DNA of 64,000 nt from AC2028 sp002373595 (GTDB lineage Bacteria > Bacillota > Clostridia > Lachnospirales > Lachnospiraceae), in NCBI GenBank assembly GCA_946616365.1, contig CAMOIX010000001.1:1-64000 (forward strand), read 5' to 3'. Shown piece by piece: positions 52,516 to 61,899 of the stretch. A program made the translations under genes and the position numbers. Every line of letters begins with the position of its first letter. Within the stretch, counting starts at the first letter, position 1. The notes under the pieces are model-generated. The model saw only the letters and a program-made list of their open reading frames with translations. It made no database searches and was not told where the DNA came from.

Positions 52516-53384
52516 GTCCCGTTTTACGGGAAAAATCGATAAGACGCAAGATCCCCGGGAGAGTTGTCCTTATGATACTCGCGGGGATATGTGTTTTTCT
52601 GATGGTTATCACTTACGGAACCAACTCTTTCGACGCACCCTTCAACAATACTGTTGGCAATATGATAGTTCCTTTCGAGAAGGGACTTAGTAAACTTGGA
52701 ATCTGGATGAATACCCGCAAGGATGAGTTCCGCTCGATGGAGGCCCTTGCTAAAGAAAACGAAGAATTAAAAGCCAGGGTAGACGAACTTACCGAAGAGA
52801 ATACCATACTCTCTAAGGAGAGATATGAACTTGCGGAACTTCGTGATCTTTTTGAACTCGGCGATGAGTATGATTCATATTCAAAAGTAGGAGCGAGGAT
52901 AATAGCATCCGATAACAGTAACTGGTTCTACGGATTTACCATAGACAAGGGAAGTAAAGACGGACTGCAGGTCGATATGAATGTGATCGCCGGAGGCGGT
53001 CTGGTAGGAAGGATATCTTCGGTCGGAGATCACTGGTCCAGAGTTACCGCTGTTATTTCGGACGGTGCTTATGTGAGCGGACAGGTACTTTCCACGGAAG
53101 ATACGCTCATAGTTGCAGGAAATCTGGAAGAAATGAGAAATGACGGCACGCTGTCGTTTTCACAGCTGAGCATATCTGACAATGTAAATATTCTGGGCGA
53201 GAAGGTTGTAACCAGTCAGATAAGCGATAAGTATCTGCCCGGACTTCTCATAGGCTATGTTCAGTCCGCGGATAAGGACAGCAATAACCTGACATACTCC
53301 GGGAAGATACTTCCCGTAGTTGATTTTGAGCATTTGGGAACTGTGCTTGTCATCACTGATATGAAAAACGCAGCATCCGAATAG
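52512..53384 (+). CDS. mreC: Rod shape-determining protein MreC
   Basis: A 290-residue bitopic protein linking MreB, MreD, RodA and PBP2. One membrane helix (VLMILAGICVFLMVITYG, about residues 17-34), a coiled coil (ALAKENEELKARVDELTEEN) and a beta-barrel periplasmic domain (NSNWFYGFTIDKGSKDGLQV, GGGLVGRISSVGDHWSRV) are typical. The ATG overlaps the mreB stop. mreD follows 9 bases later. Confidence 0.93.
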   Translation: MSPVLREKSIRRKIPGRVVLMILAGICVFLMVITYGTNSFDAPFNNTVGNMIVPFEKGLSKLGIWMNTRKDEFRSMEALAKENEELKARVDELTEENTILSKERYELAELRDLFELGDEYDSYSKVGARIIASDNSNWFYGFTIDKGSKDGLQVDMNVIAGGGLVGRISSVGDHWSRVTAVISDGAYVSGQVLSTEDTLIVAGNLEEMRNDGTLSFSQLSISDNVNILGEKVVTSQISDKYLPGLLIGYVQSADKDSNNLTYSGKILPVVDFEHLGTVLVITDMKNAASE

Positions 53385-53393
53385 GGCATAAAT

Positions 53394-53951
53394 ATGCTTC
53401 AGAAATTCTTTTGTTTTATAACAATTCCCATATTTTTCGTGATCGAGAGTACCCTTTTCTCGCACCTTTCCATTGCCGGAGTTACACCTGATATACTTAT
53501 CATCCCGGTAAGCGTTTTCGGTTTTATGTACGGAGAGAAGACGGGGATGTATACAGGTTTTCTCGCAGGACTTTTGTTTGATATCTTTTTCGGAGGAATG
53601 CTTGGTTTCTCGGCTCTTATAATGACTCTCGTAGGGTATGTTAACGGTCAGTTTTTCGGCCTTTTCTATCCCGAAGACATCAGACTTCCCATGATCCTCA
53701 TATTCACCAGTGACCTGTCTTATGGGCTTCTTTTCTATATCTTCAGATTCCTCGTGAGAGGAAAGCTTAATTTCTCATTCTATCTTTTGAAGATAATAGT
53801 GCCGGAAGCGCTGTATACGCTGCTTATTTCCATCATCGTATACCCTGTGCTCCTGCATGCATATAATCGATTTGAAATGATAAGACTCCGAAAGGAGAGG
53901 ACAATTGCCGGACATAATCAAGGAACGCCTTCAGAGTATCATATCGAGTAG
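53394..53951 (+). CDS. mreD: Rod shape-determining protein MreD
   Basis: A 185-residue membrane protein with about five or six helices (FFCFITIPIFFVIESTLFSH at the start) and the MreD segment TPDILIIPVSVFGFMYGEKT followed by GLLFDIFFGGMLGFSALIM. It works with MreC in the elongasome. The final 47 bases overlap the PBP2 gene, whose binding site lies within mreD. Confidence 0.9.
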   Translation: MLQKFFCFITIPIFFVIESTLFSHLSIAGVTPDILIIPVSVFGFMYGEKTGMYTGFLAGLLFDIFFGGMLGFSALIMTLVGYVNGQFFGLFYPEDIRLPMILIFTSDLSYGLLFYIFRFLVRGKLNFSFYLLKIIVPEALYTLLISIIVYPVLLHAYNRFEMIRLRKERTIAGHNQGTPSEYHIE

Positions 53952-56796
53952 GCTGACCGTTATGTACATTGTCATGCTCCTTTTAGGGGGCGTGCTTTTG
54001 TACAGATGTTTTTCGCTGCAGATAGTAAACGGTCAGACTTATCTGGACAATTTTGTACTCGAACAGGAAAAGACAAGGGATATCGCTTCATCGAGAGGCA
54101 ATATATATGACTGTAACGGGAAACTTCTCGCATACAGTGAACTTGCTTATTCCGTAAAGATCGAGGATACTTTCGAGACCGGGAAACAGAAGAATCAGAA
54201 ACTCAATGAACTTGCGCTCACACTTCTTCGTCTTATCGAAAAGAACGGCGACAGGCTTGATTCCAATTTCAAGATCTATATCAACAAGGACGGTATATTC
54301 GAGTATTCCGTAAGCGGAAAGGCTCTGGAGCGTTTCCTTGCCGATGTCTACGATCATACCAGCACTTCCGAACTGACAGCCGAGGAGGCTGCATCCACTC
54401 CTCTGGAGGTCATGAGATATTTAAGCAGACCTTCCGGAAACGGATATTATTATCGTATCGGAGATTACGCCGATCCCAATGACAAAAACTCATTTGAACC
54501 GGGACTTGGACTGACCAAGAAGGAATGGCTGGGAGTAATGAACATCAGATACTCCATGAGCCGTACTGCATACAGAAAGTATATCGGAACTACTATAGCG
54601 ACGGATGTATCAGATAAGACCGTAGCTACCATCCTTGAGAATGCAGACATTCTGCCGGGCGTAACGATAGAGGAAGGATATGTCAGAAAGTATGTGGATT
54701 CTTTCTACTTCGCACAGCTCCTCGGATATACCGGAAGAATATCGTCCGATGAGCTCGCAGACCTCAATCAGCAGGCCTATGAGCAGAGCGGAGTTTCAGA
54801 GAAATATTCCATCAATGATGTCGTAGGAAAGAGCGGTATAGAGGCTGCACTTGAGAATACGCTCCAGGGAAATAAAGGATATGAGCGAGTCATGGTCGAC
54901 TCTACCGGTAAGGTTATATCCATTCTTGAAAAGAACGACCCCAAGGCCGGAAATGATGTATATCTGACGATAGATATGGATCTTACCAAAGCGGTCTACA
55001 ATATAGTTGAACAGAAACTTGCGGGACTTGTCGCAAGCAAGATTATTAACGCGAAGGAATACATCCCTTCGGCCAATTCAACCAGCTCGGATATCAGGAT
55101 ACCGATCTATGATGTATATTTTGCCGCATTTAACAATAACCTTCTCGATATGGGACATATGGCTACGGACGATGCGATGGAGACAGAAGCGAAGGTCTAC
55201 AGCACATATATCCAATATCACAATGATGTATATGAGAAGATCAGAAATGAGCTTTTCGAGAAGAGGACTATATACAGCAGGCTGAATAATGAGTACAAGG
55301 CATATGAGAGTACGATAGTCCAGATGCTCATATCTAACGGTGTGCTCGATCAGACCAAGATGGATCCGACCGACGAGATGGTCGTTAACTGGACGACCAA
55401 TGAGAATATCAGCCTCGGCGCTTATCTTGAATACTGTATATCCCAGAACTGGGTTGATGTATCCAAGCTTTCTCTTGATTCCAAATATTCGGATTCTTCG
55501 GAGCTCTTTTCCAAAGTGGTCGAGGAGGCGATCCGTGAGATAGATCAGAGCAGTGATTTCCAGAAGAAGATATATAAATACATGCTCCTCGGAGGCACCA
55601 TAAACGGCAGTGATGTATGCCTTCTTCTCTGGGAGCAGAATGTGATACAGGTATCACAAAGTGAGATTGATAATCTCAAGAACGGCAGACTTTCAGCATA
55701 TCAGTTTATGATGAACAGGATCCAGAACCTCGATATTACACCGGCTCAGCTTGCTCTGGATCCTTGCAATGCATCCGTTGTCATCACGGATGTAGGTTCG
55801 GGCAAGGTACTTGCAATGGTTACTTATCCCGGGTATGACAATAACAAGATGGCCAATTCCGTTGATACGAGCTATTATGAGAAACTTACCAACGACAAGT
55901 CATCACCCCTTCTTAACTTTGCGACACAGTATAAGGCGGCTCCGGGATCCACATTTAAGCCTGTAAGTGCTACGGCAGGACTCTTGGAAGGCGTCATCAA
56001 TACCAATACCAGGATCAATTGTGTAGGACTTTTCGAATCTGTAACGCCTTCACCCAGATGCTGGAGTCACGGACACGGACAGGAGATAGTAAGAAGCGCG
56101 ATAAGGGATTCATGTAACTATTTCTTCTACGAAGTCGGATACAGACTGGCAACAGTAGGCGGTACATATAACGATACGCAGGGACTCAACACTCTGTATA
56201 AATATGCAGATATTTACGGACTTTCTGATAAGTCAGGTGTAGAGATCTCAGAGTATGCACCCGATGTATCCGATACCGACGCCGTACGAAGTGCCATCGG
56301 ACAGGGTACTCACAGCTATACCACGACTCAGCTTGCCCGTTATGTAACAGCGATCGCCAACAAGGGAACCTGCTATCAGCTGACACTTGTTGATCATGTG
56401 ACTGATCCTGCGGGCTATACGATCAAAGAATTTAAGCCTGTAGTCAGAAATACGATCGAGCTCTCTGATGAATACTGGAGAGTCATAAGAGGCGGTATGA
56501 GGGATGTGGTCCTTACCAAGACATATTATGATGATTGCACGATAGAGGTATCGGGCAAGACCGGAACGGCGCAGCAGATATCTACGAGACCCAGCCATGC
56601 TCTTTTCGTATGTTACGCACCGAGCGAAGATCCGGAGATCGCCATGGCAACAAGAGTACCTTTCGGATATTCTTCGGACTATGCCGCTCAGATATCCAAG
56701 GATATCATCAATTACTACTTTGAAGCCGAGAGTGAGGAGGATCTCATTAACGGAAGAGCATCCGACCCCGAAGCGGGTGTAACCAACGAGTTGTAA
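53905..56796 (+). CDS. mrdA: Penicillin-binding protein 2 (elongasome transpeptidase), enlarged
   Basis: A 963-residue class B PBP that cross-links peptidoglycan with RodA. One N-terminal helix (VMYIVMLLLGGVLLYRCFSL), the pedestal start DIASSRGNIYDCNGKLLAYS, and the transpeptidase with Ser682 in PGSTFKPVSA, SCN (RDSCNYFFYEVG) and KTG (VSGKTGTAQQ). About 240 residues (roughly 378-615) are inserted between the DLTKAVYNIVE and CNASVVITDVGSGKVLAMVT parts, explaining the size compared with the usual 600-720. The TTG start at 53905 has GAAAGGAGAGG and lies inside mreD; the first ATG is 19 codons later. Confidence 0.92.
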   Translation: MPDIIKERLQSIISSRLTVMYIVMLLLGGVLLYRCFSLQIVNGQTYLDNFVLEQEKTRDIASSRGNIYDCNGKLLAYSELAYSVKIEDTFETGKQKNQKLNELALTLLRLIEKNGDRLDSNFKIYINKDGIFEYSVSGKALERFLADVYDHTSTSELTAEEAASTPLEVMRYLSRPSGNGYYYRIGDYADPNDKNSFEPGLGLTKKEWLGVMNIRYSMSRTAYRKYIGTTIATDVSDKTVATILENADILPGVTIEEGYVRKYVDSFYFAQLLGYTGRISSDELADLNQQAYEQSGVSEKYSINDVVGKSGIEAALENTLQGNKGYERVMVDSTGKVISILEKNDPKAGNDVYLTIDMDLTKAVYNIVEQKLAGLVASKIINAKEYIPSANSTSSDIRIPIYDVYFAAFNNNLLDMGHMATDDAMETEAKVYSTYIQYHNDVYEKIRNELFEKRTIYSRLNNEYKAYESTIVQMLISNGVLDQTKMDPTDEMVVNWTTNENISLGAYLEYCISQNWVDVSKLSLDSKYSDSSELFSKVVEEAIREIDQSSDFQKKIYKYMLLGGTINGSDVCLLLWEQNVIQVSQSEIDNLKNGRLSAYQFMMNRIQNLDITPAQLALDPCNASVVITDVGSGKVLAMVTYPGYDNNKMANSVDTSYYEKLTNDKSSPLLNFATQYKAAPGSTFKPVSATAGLLEGVINTNTRINCVGLFESVTPSPRCWSHGHGQEIVRSAIRDSCNYFFYEVGYRLATVGGTYNDTQGLNTLYKYADIYGLSDKSGVEISEYAPDVSDTDAVRSAIGQGTHSYTTTQLARYVTAIANKGTCYQLTLVDHVTDPAGYTIKEFKPVVRNTIELSDEYWRVIRGGMRDVVLTKTYYDDCTIEVSGKTGTAQQISTRPSHALFVCYAPSEDPEIAMATRVPFGYSSDYAAQISKDIINYYFEAESEEDLINGRASDPEAGVTNEL

Positions 56797-56799
56797 GAT

Positions 56800-57921
56800 A
56801 TGTTCAGAAATTACAGATTAAGAAATTTTGACTTCAAACTGGTCATATATGTGATCGCCGTAACCGTGATAGGTATAATGGCGATCGGCAGTGCCGAGGA
56901 AAGCTTCCAGATCAAACAGATAAGGGGAGCTGTTGTCGGTGTAGTCGGTATGGTCATATGTATCCTGATCGACTATCATATCATCCAGAAGCTCTATCCA
57001 CTCATTTATGTCGTTATCATAGGACTCCTTTCCGCGGTACTTTTCATGGGTGAGACATCCCATAATGCGCAGCGCTGGTTAAAGCTGGGAGGCGTACAGT
57101 TCCAGCCCTCCGAATTTGTCAAAATATTGTTGATTTTATTCTATGCAGCGTATATTATGAAAAGAAAGGAAGAATTCAATACTTTCCGCGTAATTGCGGC
57201 ATGTGTGGTACTATTTGCAATTCCTTTCTTTTTGGTCGTAAAACAGCCCGATCTGTCGACTTCGATCGTTCTTGCAGCTCTTTTCTGTGTGATCATGTAT
57301 GCGGGAAAGATAAGCTACAAGCTGATAATCGCCGTTCTGATCATAGCTCTTCCCGTTGCGGGTATCTTTATCCAGAAAGCAATGTCCAAGGGCTCGGATT
57401 TCCTCGAAGGTTACCAGATGGAGAGACTCCTCGGATATTTCTATCCCGATGAGTATCCAAACATTTCCTACCAGCAGAAAAACTCCGTGACGGCGATAGC
57501 TTCGGGGCAGCTGGAAGGAAAGGGATACAAGAATAATAAGATCACTTCGGTCAAGAACGGTAAATTCCTTTCTGAAGCGGAAACGGACCTGATCTTTGCC
57601 GTTGTAGGTGAGGAATTCGGATTCAGGGGATCGGCTGTTGTTATAATTCTTTTGTTTTTGATAGTGCTCGAATGTATTGATATCGGGATCCGAGCGCCGG
57701 ATATATGCGGAAGCATCATAGCGGCGGGAGTTGGGGGACTCATCGGATTTCAGACATTTATCAATATAGGGGTCGCGACGTTTTTGTTACCTAATACGGG
57801 ACTTCCGCTTCCGTTTATGAGTTACGGTAATTCGTCGCTGATCTCGCTGTATGCCGGCATAGGATTCGTCCTCAATGTCAGGCTGCAAATGAGAAGGGGT
57901 TCTCAGAATACTGTTAACTAA
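56800..57921 (+). CDS. rodA: Rod shape-determining protein RodA (SEDS glycosyltransferase)
   Basis: A 373-residue membrane glycosyltransferase that polymerises lipid II together with PBP2, encoded 3 bases before. Ten or so helices; family signatures are QRWLKLGGVQFQPSEFVKIL, KQPDLSTSIVLAALF, SEAETDLIFAVVGEEFGFRG (with the essential SEDS Asp) and the end PNTGLPLPFMSYGNSSLISL. Gene order mreBCD-PBP2-rodA-mgsA is common in Clostridia. Confidence 0.95.
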   Translation: MFRNYRLRNFDFKLVIYVIAVTVIGIMAIGSAEESFQIKQIRGAVVGVVGMVICILIDYHIIQKLYPLIYVVIIGLLSAVLFMGETSHNAQRWLKLGGVQFQPSEFVKILLILFYAAYIMKRKEEFNTFRVIAACVVLFAIPFFLVVKQPDLSTSIVLAALFCVIMYAGKISYKLIIAVLIIALPVAGIFIQKAMSKGSDFLEGYQMERLLGYFYPDEYPNISYQQKNSVTAIASGQLEGKGYKNNKITSVKNGKFLSEAETDLIFAVVGEEFGFRGSAVVIILLFLIVLECIDIGIRAPDICGSIIAAGVGGLIGFQTFINIGVATFLLPNTGLPLPFMSYGNSSLISLYAGIGFVLNVRLQMRRGSQNTVN

Positions 57922-57933
57922 AGGGGGTATGTT

Positions 57934-58329
57934 ATGAACGTTGCGCTGGTTGCGCATGACGCAAAAAAGAAGCTGATGCAGAATTTTTGCGTAGCTTACA
58001 GGGGGATACTCAGCAAGCATGCACTATATGCTACAGGCACCACAGGCAGACTTATCGAGGAGGTTACCAACCTTACCGTTCATAAGTTCCTGGCAGGCCC
58101 GCTTGGCGGAGAACAGCAGCTTGGAGCTCAGATCGAGCAGAACATGATAGATCTGGTTATCTTTTTGAGAGATCCTCTGACCCAGAAAGAACATGAGCCC
58201 AATGTGGATTATGTCGTAAAGCTATGCGATACGCATAATATTCCGCTTGCAACCAATCTGGCAAGTGCGGAACTCATGGTCAAAGCTCTGGACAGAGGCG
58301 ATATGGAGTGGCGTGAAGTATTCAGATAG
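57934..58329 (+). CDS. mgsA: Methylglyoxal synthase-like protein with substituted catalytic residues
   Basis: A 131-residue protein clearly of the methylglyoxal synthase family (VALVAHDAKKK, LYATGTTGRLIEE, HKFLAGPLGGEQQLGAQI, DLVIFLRDPLTQKEHEPNVD). The enzyme turns dihydroxyacetone phosphate into methylglyoxal. The catalytic Asp of GGDQQ (Asp71 in E. coli) is Glu60 here, and the Asp of HxPD (Asp101) is Asn90; His87 is kept. So activity may be low or changed. Length fits. It follows rodA by 12 bases with AAAGGGGG ahead, as in other Clostridia. Confidence 0.88.
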   Translation: MNVALVAHDAKKKLMQNFCVAYRGILSKHALYATGTTGRLIEEVTNLTVHKFLAGPLGGEQQLGAQIEQNMIDLVIFLRDPLTQKEHEPNVDYVVKLCDTHNIPLATNLASAELMVKALDRGDMEWREVFR

Positions 58330-59296
58330 ATTTTTAGTCAGATCAGTTTCTTTATTGACCGCAGCCGTTCTTTTATTGAGCGGGTGCGGCAATTTAAGTT
58401 ATTCGGCAAAATACCAGCCTTCCGGTAATGGAGGCGGCCTTTCGTCCCTCTTTGCGGGTGGCGGAGACAGAGCTACAGGATATGCAGCTAATCTATGCAT
58501 TGCTCCGACGACCGACTTCGGTGAAGCGGGAGCAGGTATTGCCGATTGCGAAGCTGCCGTACTTTTCAATACTCAGACTCTCGAGACCGTCTACTGCAAG
58601 AATGCATACGAGAGAGTGAATCCTGCATCTATCACGAAGGTTATGACCGCTCTCGTTGCCATCAAATACGGCTCTCCGGACCAGATGCTCACTGTTACTT
58701 CCAACTGTCTGGTAAATGAATACGGAGCTCAGCTTGCAGGCCTTAAAGTGGGTGAGAAGATGTCGCTCGATCAGGCTCTCAGAGTTCTTCTCATGTATTC
58801 GGCAAATGATGTTGCCAACCTTATAGCAGAGGGTGTTGGCGGCAGTATTGAAGGCTTCGTGGATATGATGAATAAGGAAGCAGCCGCGATCGGCGCGACA
58901 GGCACTCATTTTACCAATCCCCACGGACTTACCGACGAGAATCATTATACGACACCTTATGACATATATCTGATGTTCAATGAAGCCTTGAAATACGAGA
59001 CTTTCACCGAGATCATCTCACAGTCTTCATTTGAGGCCGTATATTACAACAAATCCGGCAATCAGGTATCCATGTCTGTCAAGAATACCAACGGCTACTT
59101 TTCCGGCGGCAGGGTTGCCCCTCACGGTGTTACTGTAGTGGGCGGCAAGACCGGTTCTACATCGGCTGCAGGACACTGCCTGGTGCTCCTTGCCAAGAGC
59201 CCCGCAGGCACCCCTTATATAGCCATAGTCATGCGGGCACAGGACAATGATAAGCTCTACGGATGTATGAACGAATTGCTCTGTCTGATGCAATAA
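58313..59296 (+). CDS. D-alanyl-D-alanine carboxypeptidase, lipoprotein
   Basis: A 327-residue S11-family (DacA-like) enzyme that trims the terminal D-Ala of wall peptides. A lipoprotein signal with lipobox LLSGC (Cys25) replaces the usual cleavable signal and C-terminal anchor. Active-site motifs are SITK (ASITKVMTAL), SAN (MYSANDVANLI) and KTG (VGGKTGSTSAAGHC). The GTG at 58313 with TGGAG before it overlaps mgsA by 17 bases; an ATG at 58247 would lie deep in mgsA and add an unlikely leader. A start further in cannot be excluded. Confidence 0.87.
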   Translation: MKYSDRFLVRSVSLLTAAVLLLSGCGNLSYSAKYQPSGNGGGLSSLFAGGGDRATGYAANLCIAPTTDFGEAGAGIADCEAAVLFNTQTLETVYCKNAYERVNPASITKVMTALVAIKYGSPDQMLTVTSNCLVNEYGAQLAGLKVGEKMSLDQALRVLLMYSANDVANLIAEGVGGSIEGFVDMMNKEAAAIGATGTHFTNPHGLTDENHYTTPYDIYLMFNEALKYETFTEIISQSSFEAVYYNKSGNQVSMSVKNTNGYFSGGRVAPHGVTVVGGKTGSTSAAGHCLVLLAKSPAGTPYIAIVMRAQDNDKLYGCMNELLCLMQ

Positions 59297-59300
59297 TCTG

Positions 59301-59329
59301 TTGTGTTTTTGGGCGATTTTGGGTATAAT
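59301..59329 (+). promoter_or_regulatory. Promoter of the P-loop/HlyD-like/sepF group
   Basis: TTGTGT (59301-59306) and perfect TATAAT (59324-59329) with 17-base spacing, just after the carboxypeptidase stop; TAGGAGGATT at 59352-59361 then precedes the first ATG. Confidence 0.78.
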
Positions 59330-59365
59330 GGACATATCAAATTTCTTTCTTAGGAGGATTCACAT

Positions 59366-59785
59366 ATGGTACAGTTAATAGTAGGCGAGAAGGGCAAAGG
59401 AAAGACCAAAGAACTGCTTGCAAAGGTTAACTCCGAGATAACCAAAGTGTCCGGTAATATTGTCTATCTTGACAAGAGTACCAAGCATATGTATGAACTT
59501 AACAATAAAGTCAGAATGATCGATGTGTCCAATTACAAGCTCGACAGTGCAGATAAGTTCCTCGGATTTATATACGGCATCATCTCGCAGGATCACGATC
59601 TTATGCAGATGTATTTCGACAGTTTCCTCAAGATCGCATCTCTCGAAGGACAGGACATCAGTGATTTCGTAACCAAGCTTGAGGATATCAGCAGCAACTT
59701 CAATGTAGATTTTGTACTGAGTGTATCTCTTAACGAATCCGATCTGCCTGCATCCGTTAAGGATAAGATCATAGTTTCTCTTTAA
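59366..59785 (+). CDS. Small P-loop protein of unknown function
   Basis: A 139-residue protein that starts with a Walker A motif, LIVGEKGKGKTKELLAKVN (residues 4-22), followed by a mixed alpha/beta pattern with no recognisable further motif apart from FNVDFVLSVSLNESDLP. It lies one base-overlap before an HlyD-like gene and shares its promoter. I do not recognise the family; a small NTPase is inferred from the P-loop only. Confidence 0.7.
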   Translation: MVQLIVGEKGKGKTKELLAKVNSEITKVSGNIVYLDKSTKHMYELNNKVRMIDVSNYKLDSADKFLGFIYGIISQDHDLMQMYFDSFLKIASLEGQDISDFVTKLEDISSNFNVDFVLSVSLNESDLPASVKDKIIVSL

Positions 59786-61170
59786 TGGCTGACGGAAATA
59801 TTCTCAAATTTGAAAACAAAAAAAAGATAACATTAGGCGGGGCGCTCTTTGCGGGGATCCTCGTCTATGTTGTTATTGTGGTATTTAATTATTTTCATAC
59901 CGAGCATCTGGTCAGATATGAAGTAGTTAAAGGATCCCTTGCAGCCAATACGATCTATACCGCTGTCGCTATCAGAAATGAGAAAGTCTACATGACTGAT
60001 GATGCGGGATATGTCAATTATGTAGCCAGAGAAGGTCAGAGACTCGCCGTGGGCGACCTGGTATATACAGTAGACGAGACCGGCAAGATCAATGACATGC
60101 TCATGGAGCAGAGCCTCCAGGGAAATAAGCTCTCCGACAGCGAACTCGATGATTTCAAGAATGACATCGTAAGCTTTACCCATTCATATGATAATCACAG
60201 CTTCGGTTCTGTGTATGACTTCAAGTATTCTCTTAAAAATACCGTACTTAAGATCGCAAATAATATGCTCCTTGATGACCTTAACGCGGCTTCGGCTTCG
60301 CAGGGAGGGCTCAAGTATGCTTCAAGCTCCGAGACCGGAGTTGCGGGATTCTGGATCGACGGTTATGAGGAACTCACTCCCGATACCGTTAATAAGAGTG
60401 TATTTAACAATGCGGATTATGACAGAGGACAGATACTTGGTAACTCCCTGCATGCCGCAAATGAGCCTATCTACAAGCTCTCAACAAGCGAGATATGGTC
60501 CGTTGTCATACCTGTAGATCAGACTACCGGTGAAAAACTCCTCGAGGAGGATTATGTAAGAGTACGTTTCCTCAAGAATCAGTATGAATCCTGGGGCAAG
60601 GTAAAGCTCCACCATAACGACGACGGATACTATGTAGAACTCGAATTCAACAATTCGATGGTTACCTTTGCAAATGACAGGTATCTCGATATAGAGCTTG
60701 TGCTCAGGGAAGAGGAAGGTCTAAAGATACCCAATTCAGCGATAGTAACGAAGCAGTTCTTCCTGATAGACGAACAGTTTGTAAGGGATGACGGAGAAGG
60801 CAATTACAGCGTACTCATATCCGCGTGGGATGACGATCATAAACCCACTATCAAGGACCTCAAAGTCGAGGTTTACGGATATGATTCAGAGAAGAGGGTA
60901 TACTACGTGGATGACTCACAGATATCAGCTGGGGACGTGCTCAACTTTAATGACGGTCAGAGGACATTTGTTGTCAAAGAGAGCGGTGAGCTGACAGGCG
61001 TATACAATATCAACAAAGGATATGCGGATTTCAAGGAAGTAACGATACTTTCAAGCAATCATGATTACTCGATCGTTAAGTCGAATACGAGATACGGTCT
61101 GAGAGTATATGATTATATAGCTCTTGATGCATCAAGCGTAGATGACAATCAGTTTATCAAATCCAATTAA
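59785..61170 (+). CDS. HlyD-like membrane protein near sepF
   Basis: A 461-residue protein with one N-terminal membrane helix (LGGALFAGILVYVVIVVFNYFH) and a long extracytoplasmic part. The segment VAIRNEKVYMTDDAGYVNYV followed by VAREGQRLAVGDLVYTVDET resembles the biotinyl-lipoyl-like hairpin of HlyD-type adaptor proteins, but there is no transporter gene beside it. Later segments such as LKIPNSAIVTKQFFLIDEQF also fit that family. In Clostridia such a gene often precedes yggS and sepF, suggesting a role in the envelope or division. The precise function is unknown. No separate ribosome binding site is seen; the start overlaps the previous stop. Confidence 0.75.
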   Translation: MADGNILKFENKKKITLGGALFAGILVYVVIVVFNYFHTEHLVRYEVVKGSLAANTIYTAVAIRNEKVYMTDDAGYVNYVAREGQRLAVGDLVYTVDETGKINDMLMEQSLQGNKLSDSELDDFKNDIVSFTHSYDNHSFGSVYDFKYSLKNTVLKIANNMLLDDLNAASASQGGLKYASSSETGVAGFWIDGYEELTPDTVNKSVFNNADYDRGQILGNSLHAANEPIYKLSTSEIWSVVIPVDQTTGEKLLEEDYVRVRFLKNQYESWGKVKLHHNDDGYYVELEFNNSMVTFANDRYLDIELVLREEEGLKIPNSAIVTKQFFLIDEQFVRDDGEGNYSVLISAWDDDHKPTIKDLKVEVYGYDSEKRVYYVDDSQISAGDVLNFNDGQRTFVVKESGELTGVYNINKGYADFKEVTILSSNHDYSIVKSNTRYGLRVYDYIALDASSVDDNQFIKSN

Positions 61171-61863
61171 ATGAGCAGCATTTCAGATAATATAATACGC
61201 ATTGATAAAGAAATAAAATCCGGAAAGTCACCGGATGCGCTTCTTCTTGCCGTGAGCAAGAAAAAGCCCGTTTCGGATATTCTGGAGGCATATGGCGCAG
61301 GTGTGCGTGATTTCGGTGAGAATTACGTACAGGAACTGACTGAAAAGATACCGCAGCTGCCCGGTGATATCAGATGGCATATGATCGGAAGGCTGCAGAC
61401 CAATAAGGTCAAGTATATCATCGGCAAGGTCGTTCTTATCCATAGCGTGGATTCTGAGAAGCTGGCTGAAAAGATAAGTGATCTTTCGATCAAAGCCGGC
61501 ATCAGGACGGATATCCTTGTCGAGATAAATATAGCCGGTGAGGAGAGCAAAGCCGGGATAAAACCCGGTGACGCGGAAAGCTTTATCAGAAGTCTTGAAA
61601 AGTACGAAGGAATAAGGGTTTGCGGGCTTATGACCAGCGCTCCCATATGTGATGATCCGGAAGACAACAGAGAGTACTTCAGGGAGATGAAATCGCTGTT
61701 TTTTAAGCTTCAAAACATATTTGACATAGATAAAGAAAAAGACCATAATATATCTATGCGTTATTTATCAATGGGTATGACCGGTGATTACCTGACAGCA
61801 CTCGATGAAGGATCGAATATTGTGAGAGTGGGGACCGGTATATTCGGAGAGCGTGTTTATTGA
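61171..61863 (+). CDS. YggS family pyridoxal phosphate homeostasis protein
   Basis: A 230-residue PLP-binding protein that buffers the cofactor and affects amino-acid metabolism; it has no known catalytic reaction. The PLP Lys is in LLAVSKKKP; DFGENYVQELTEKI, WHMIGRLQTNKVKYI, LVEINIAGEESKAG, GLMTSAPI and SMGMTGDYLTAL are family signatures. The ATG follows directly on the preceding stop without a clear ribosome binding site, implying coupling. Position before sepF is widespread in Firmicutes. Confidence 0.95.
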   Translation: MSSISDNIIRIDKEIKSGKSPDALLLAVSKKKPVSDILEAYGAGVRDFGENYVQELTEKIPQLPGDIRWHMIGRLQTNKVKYIIGKVVLIHSVDSEKLAEKISDLSIKAGIRTDILVEINIAGEESKAGIKPGDAESFIRSLEKYEGIRVCGLMTSAPICDDPEDNREYFREMKSLFFKLQNIFDIDKEKDHNISMRYLSMGMTGDYLTALDEGSNIVRVGTGIFGERVY

Positions 61864-61899
61864 TTTTTTTGAAATAAATAGAACGAAAGGATTTGGGTA

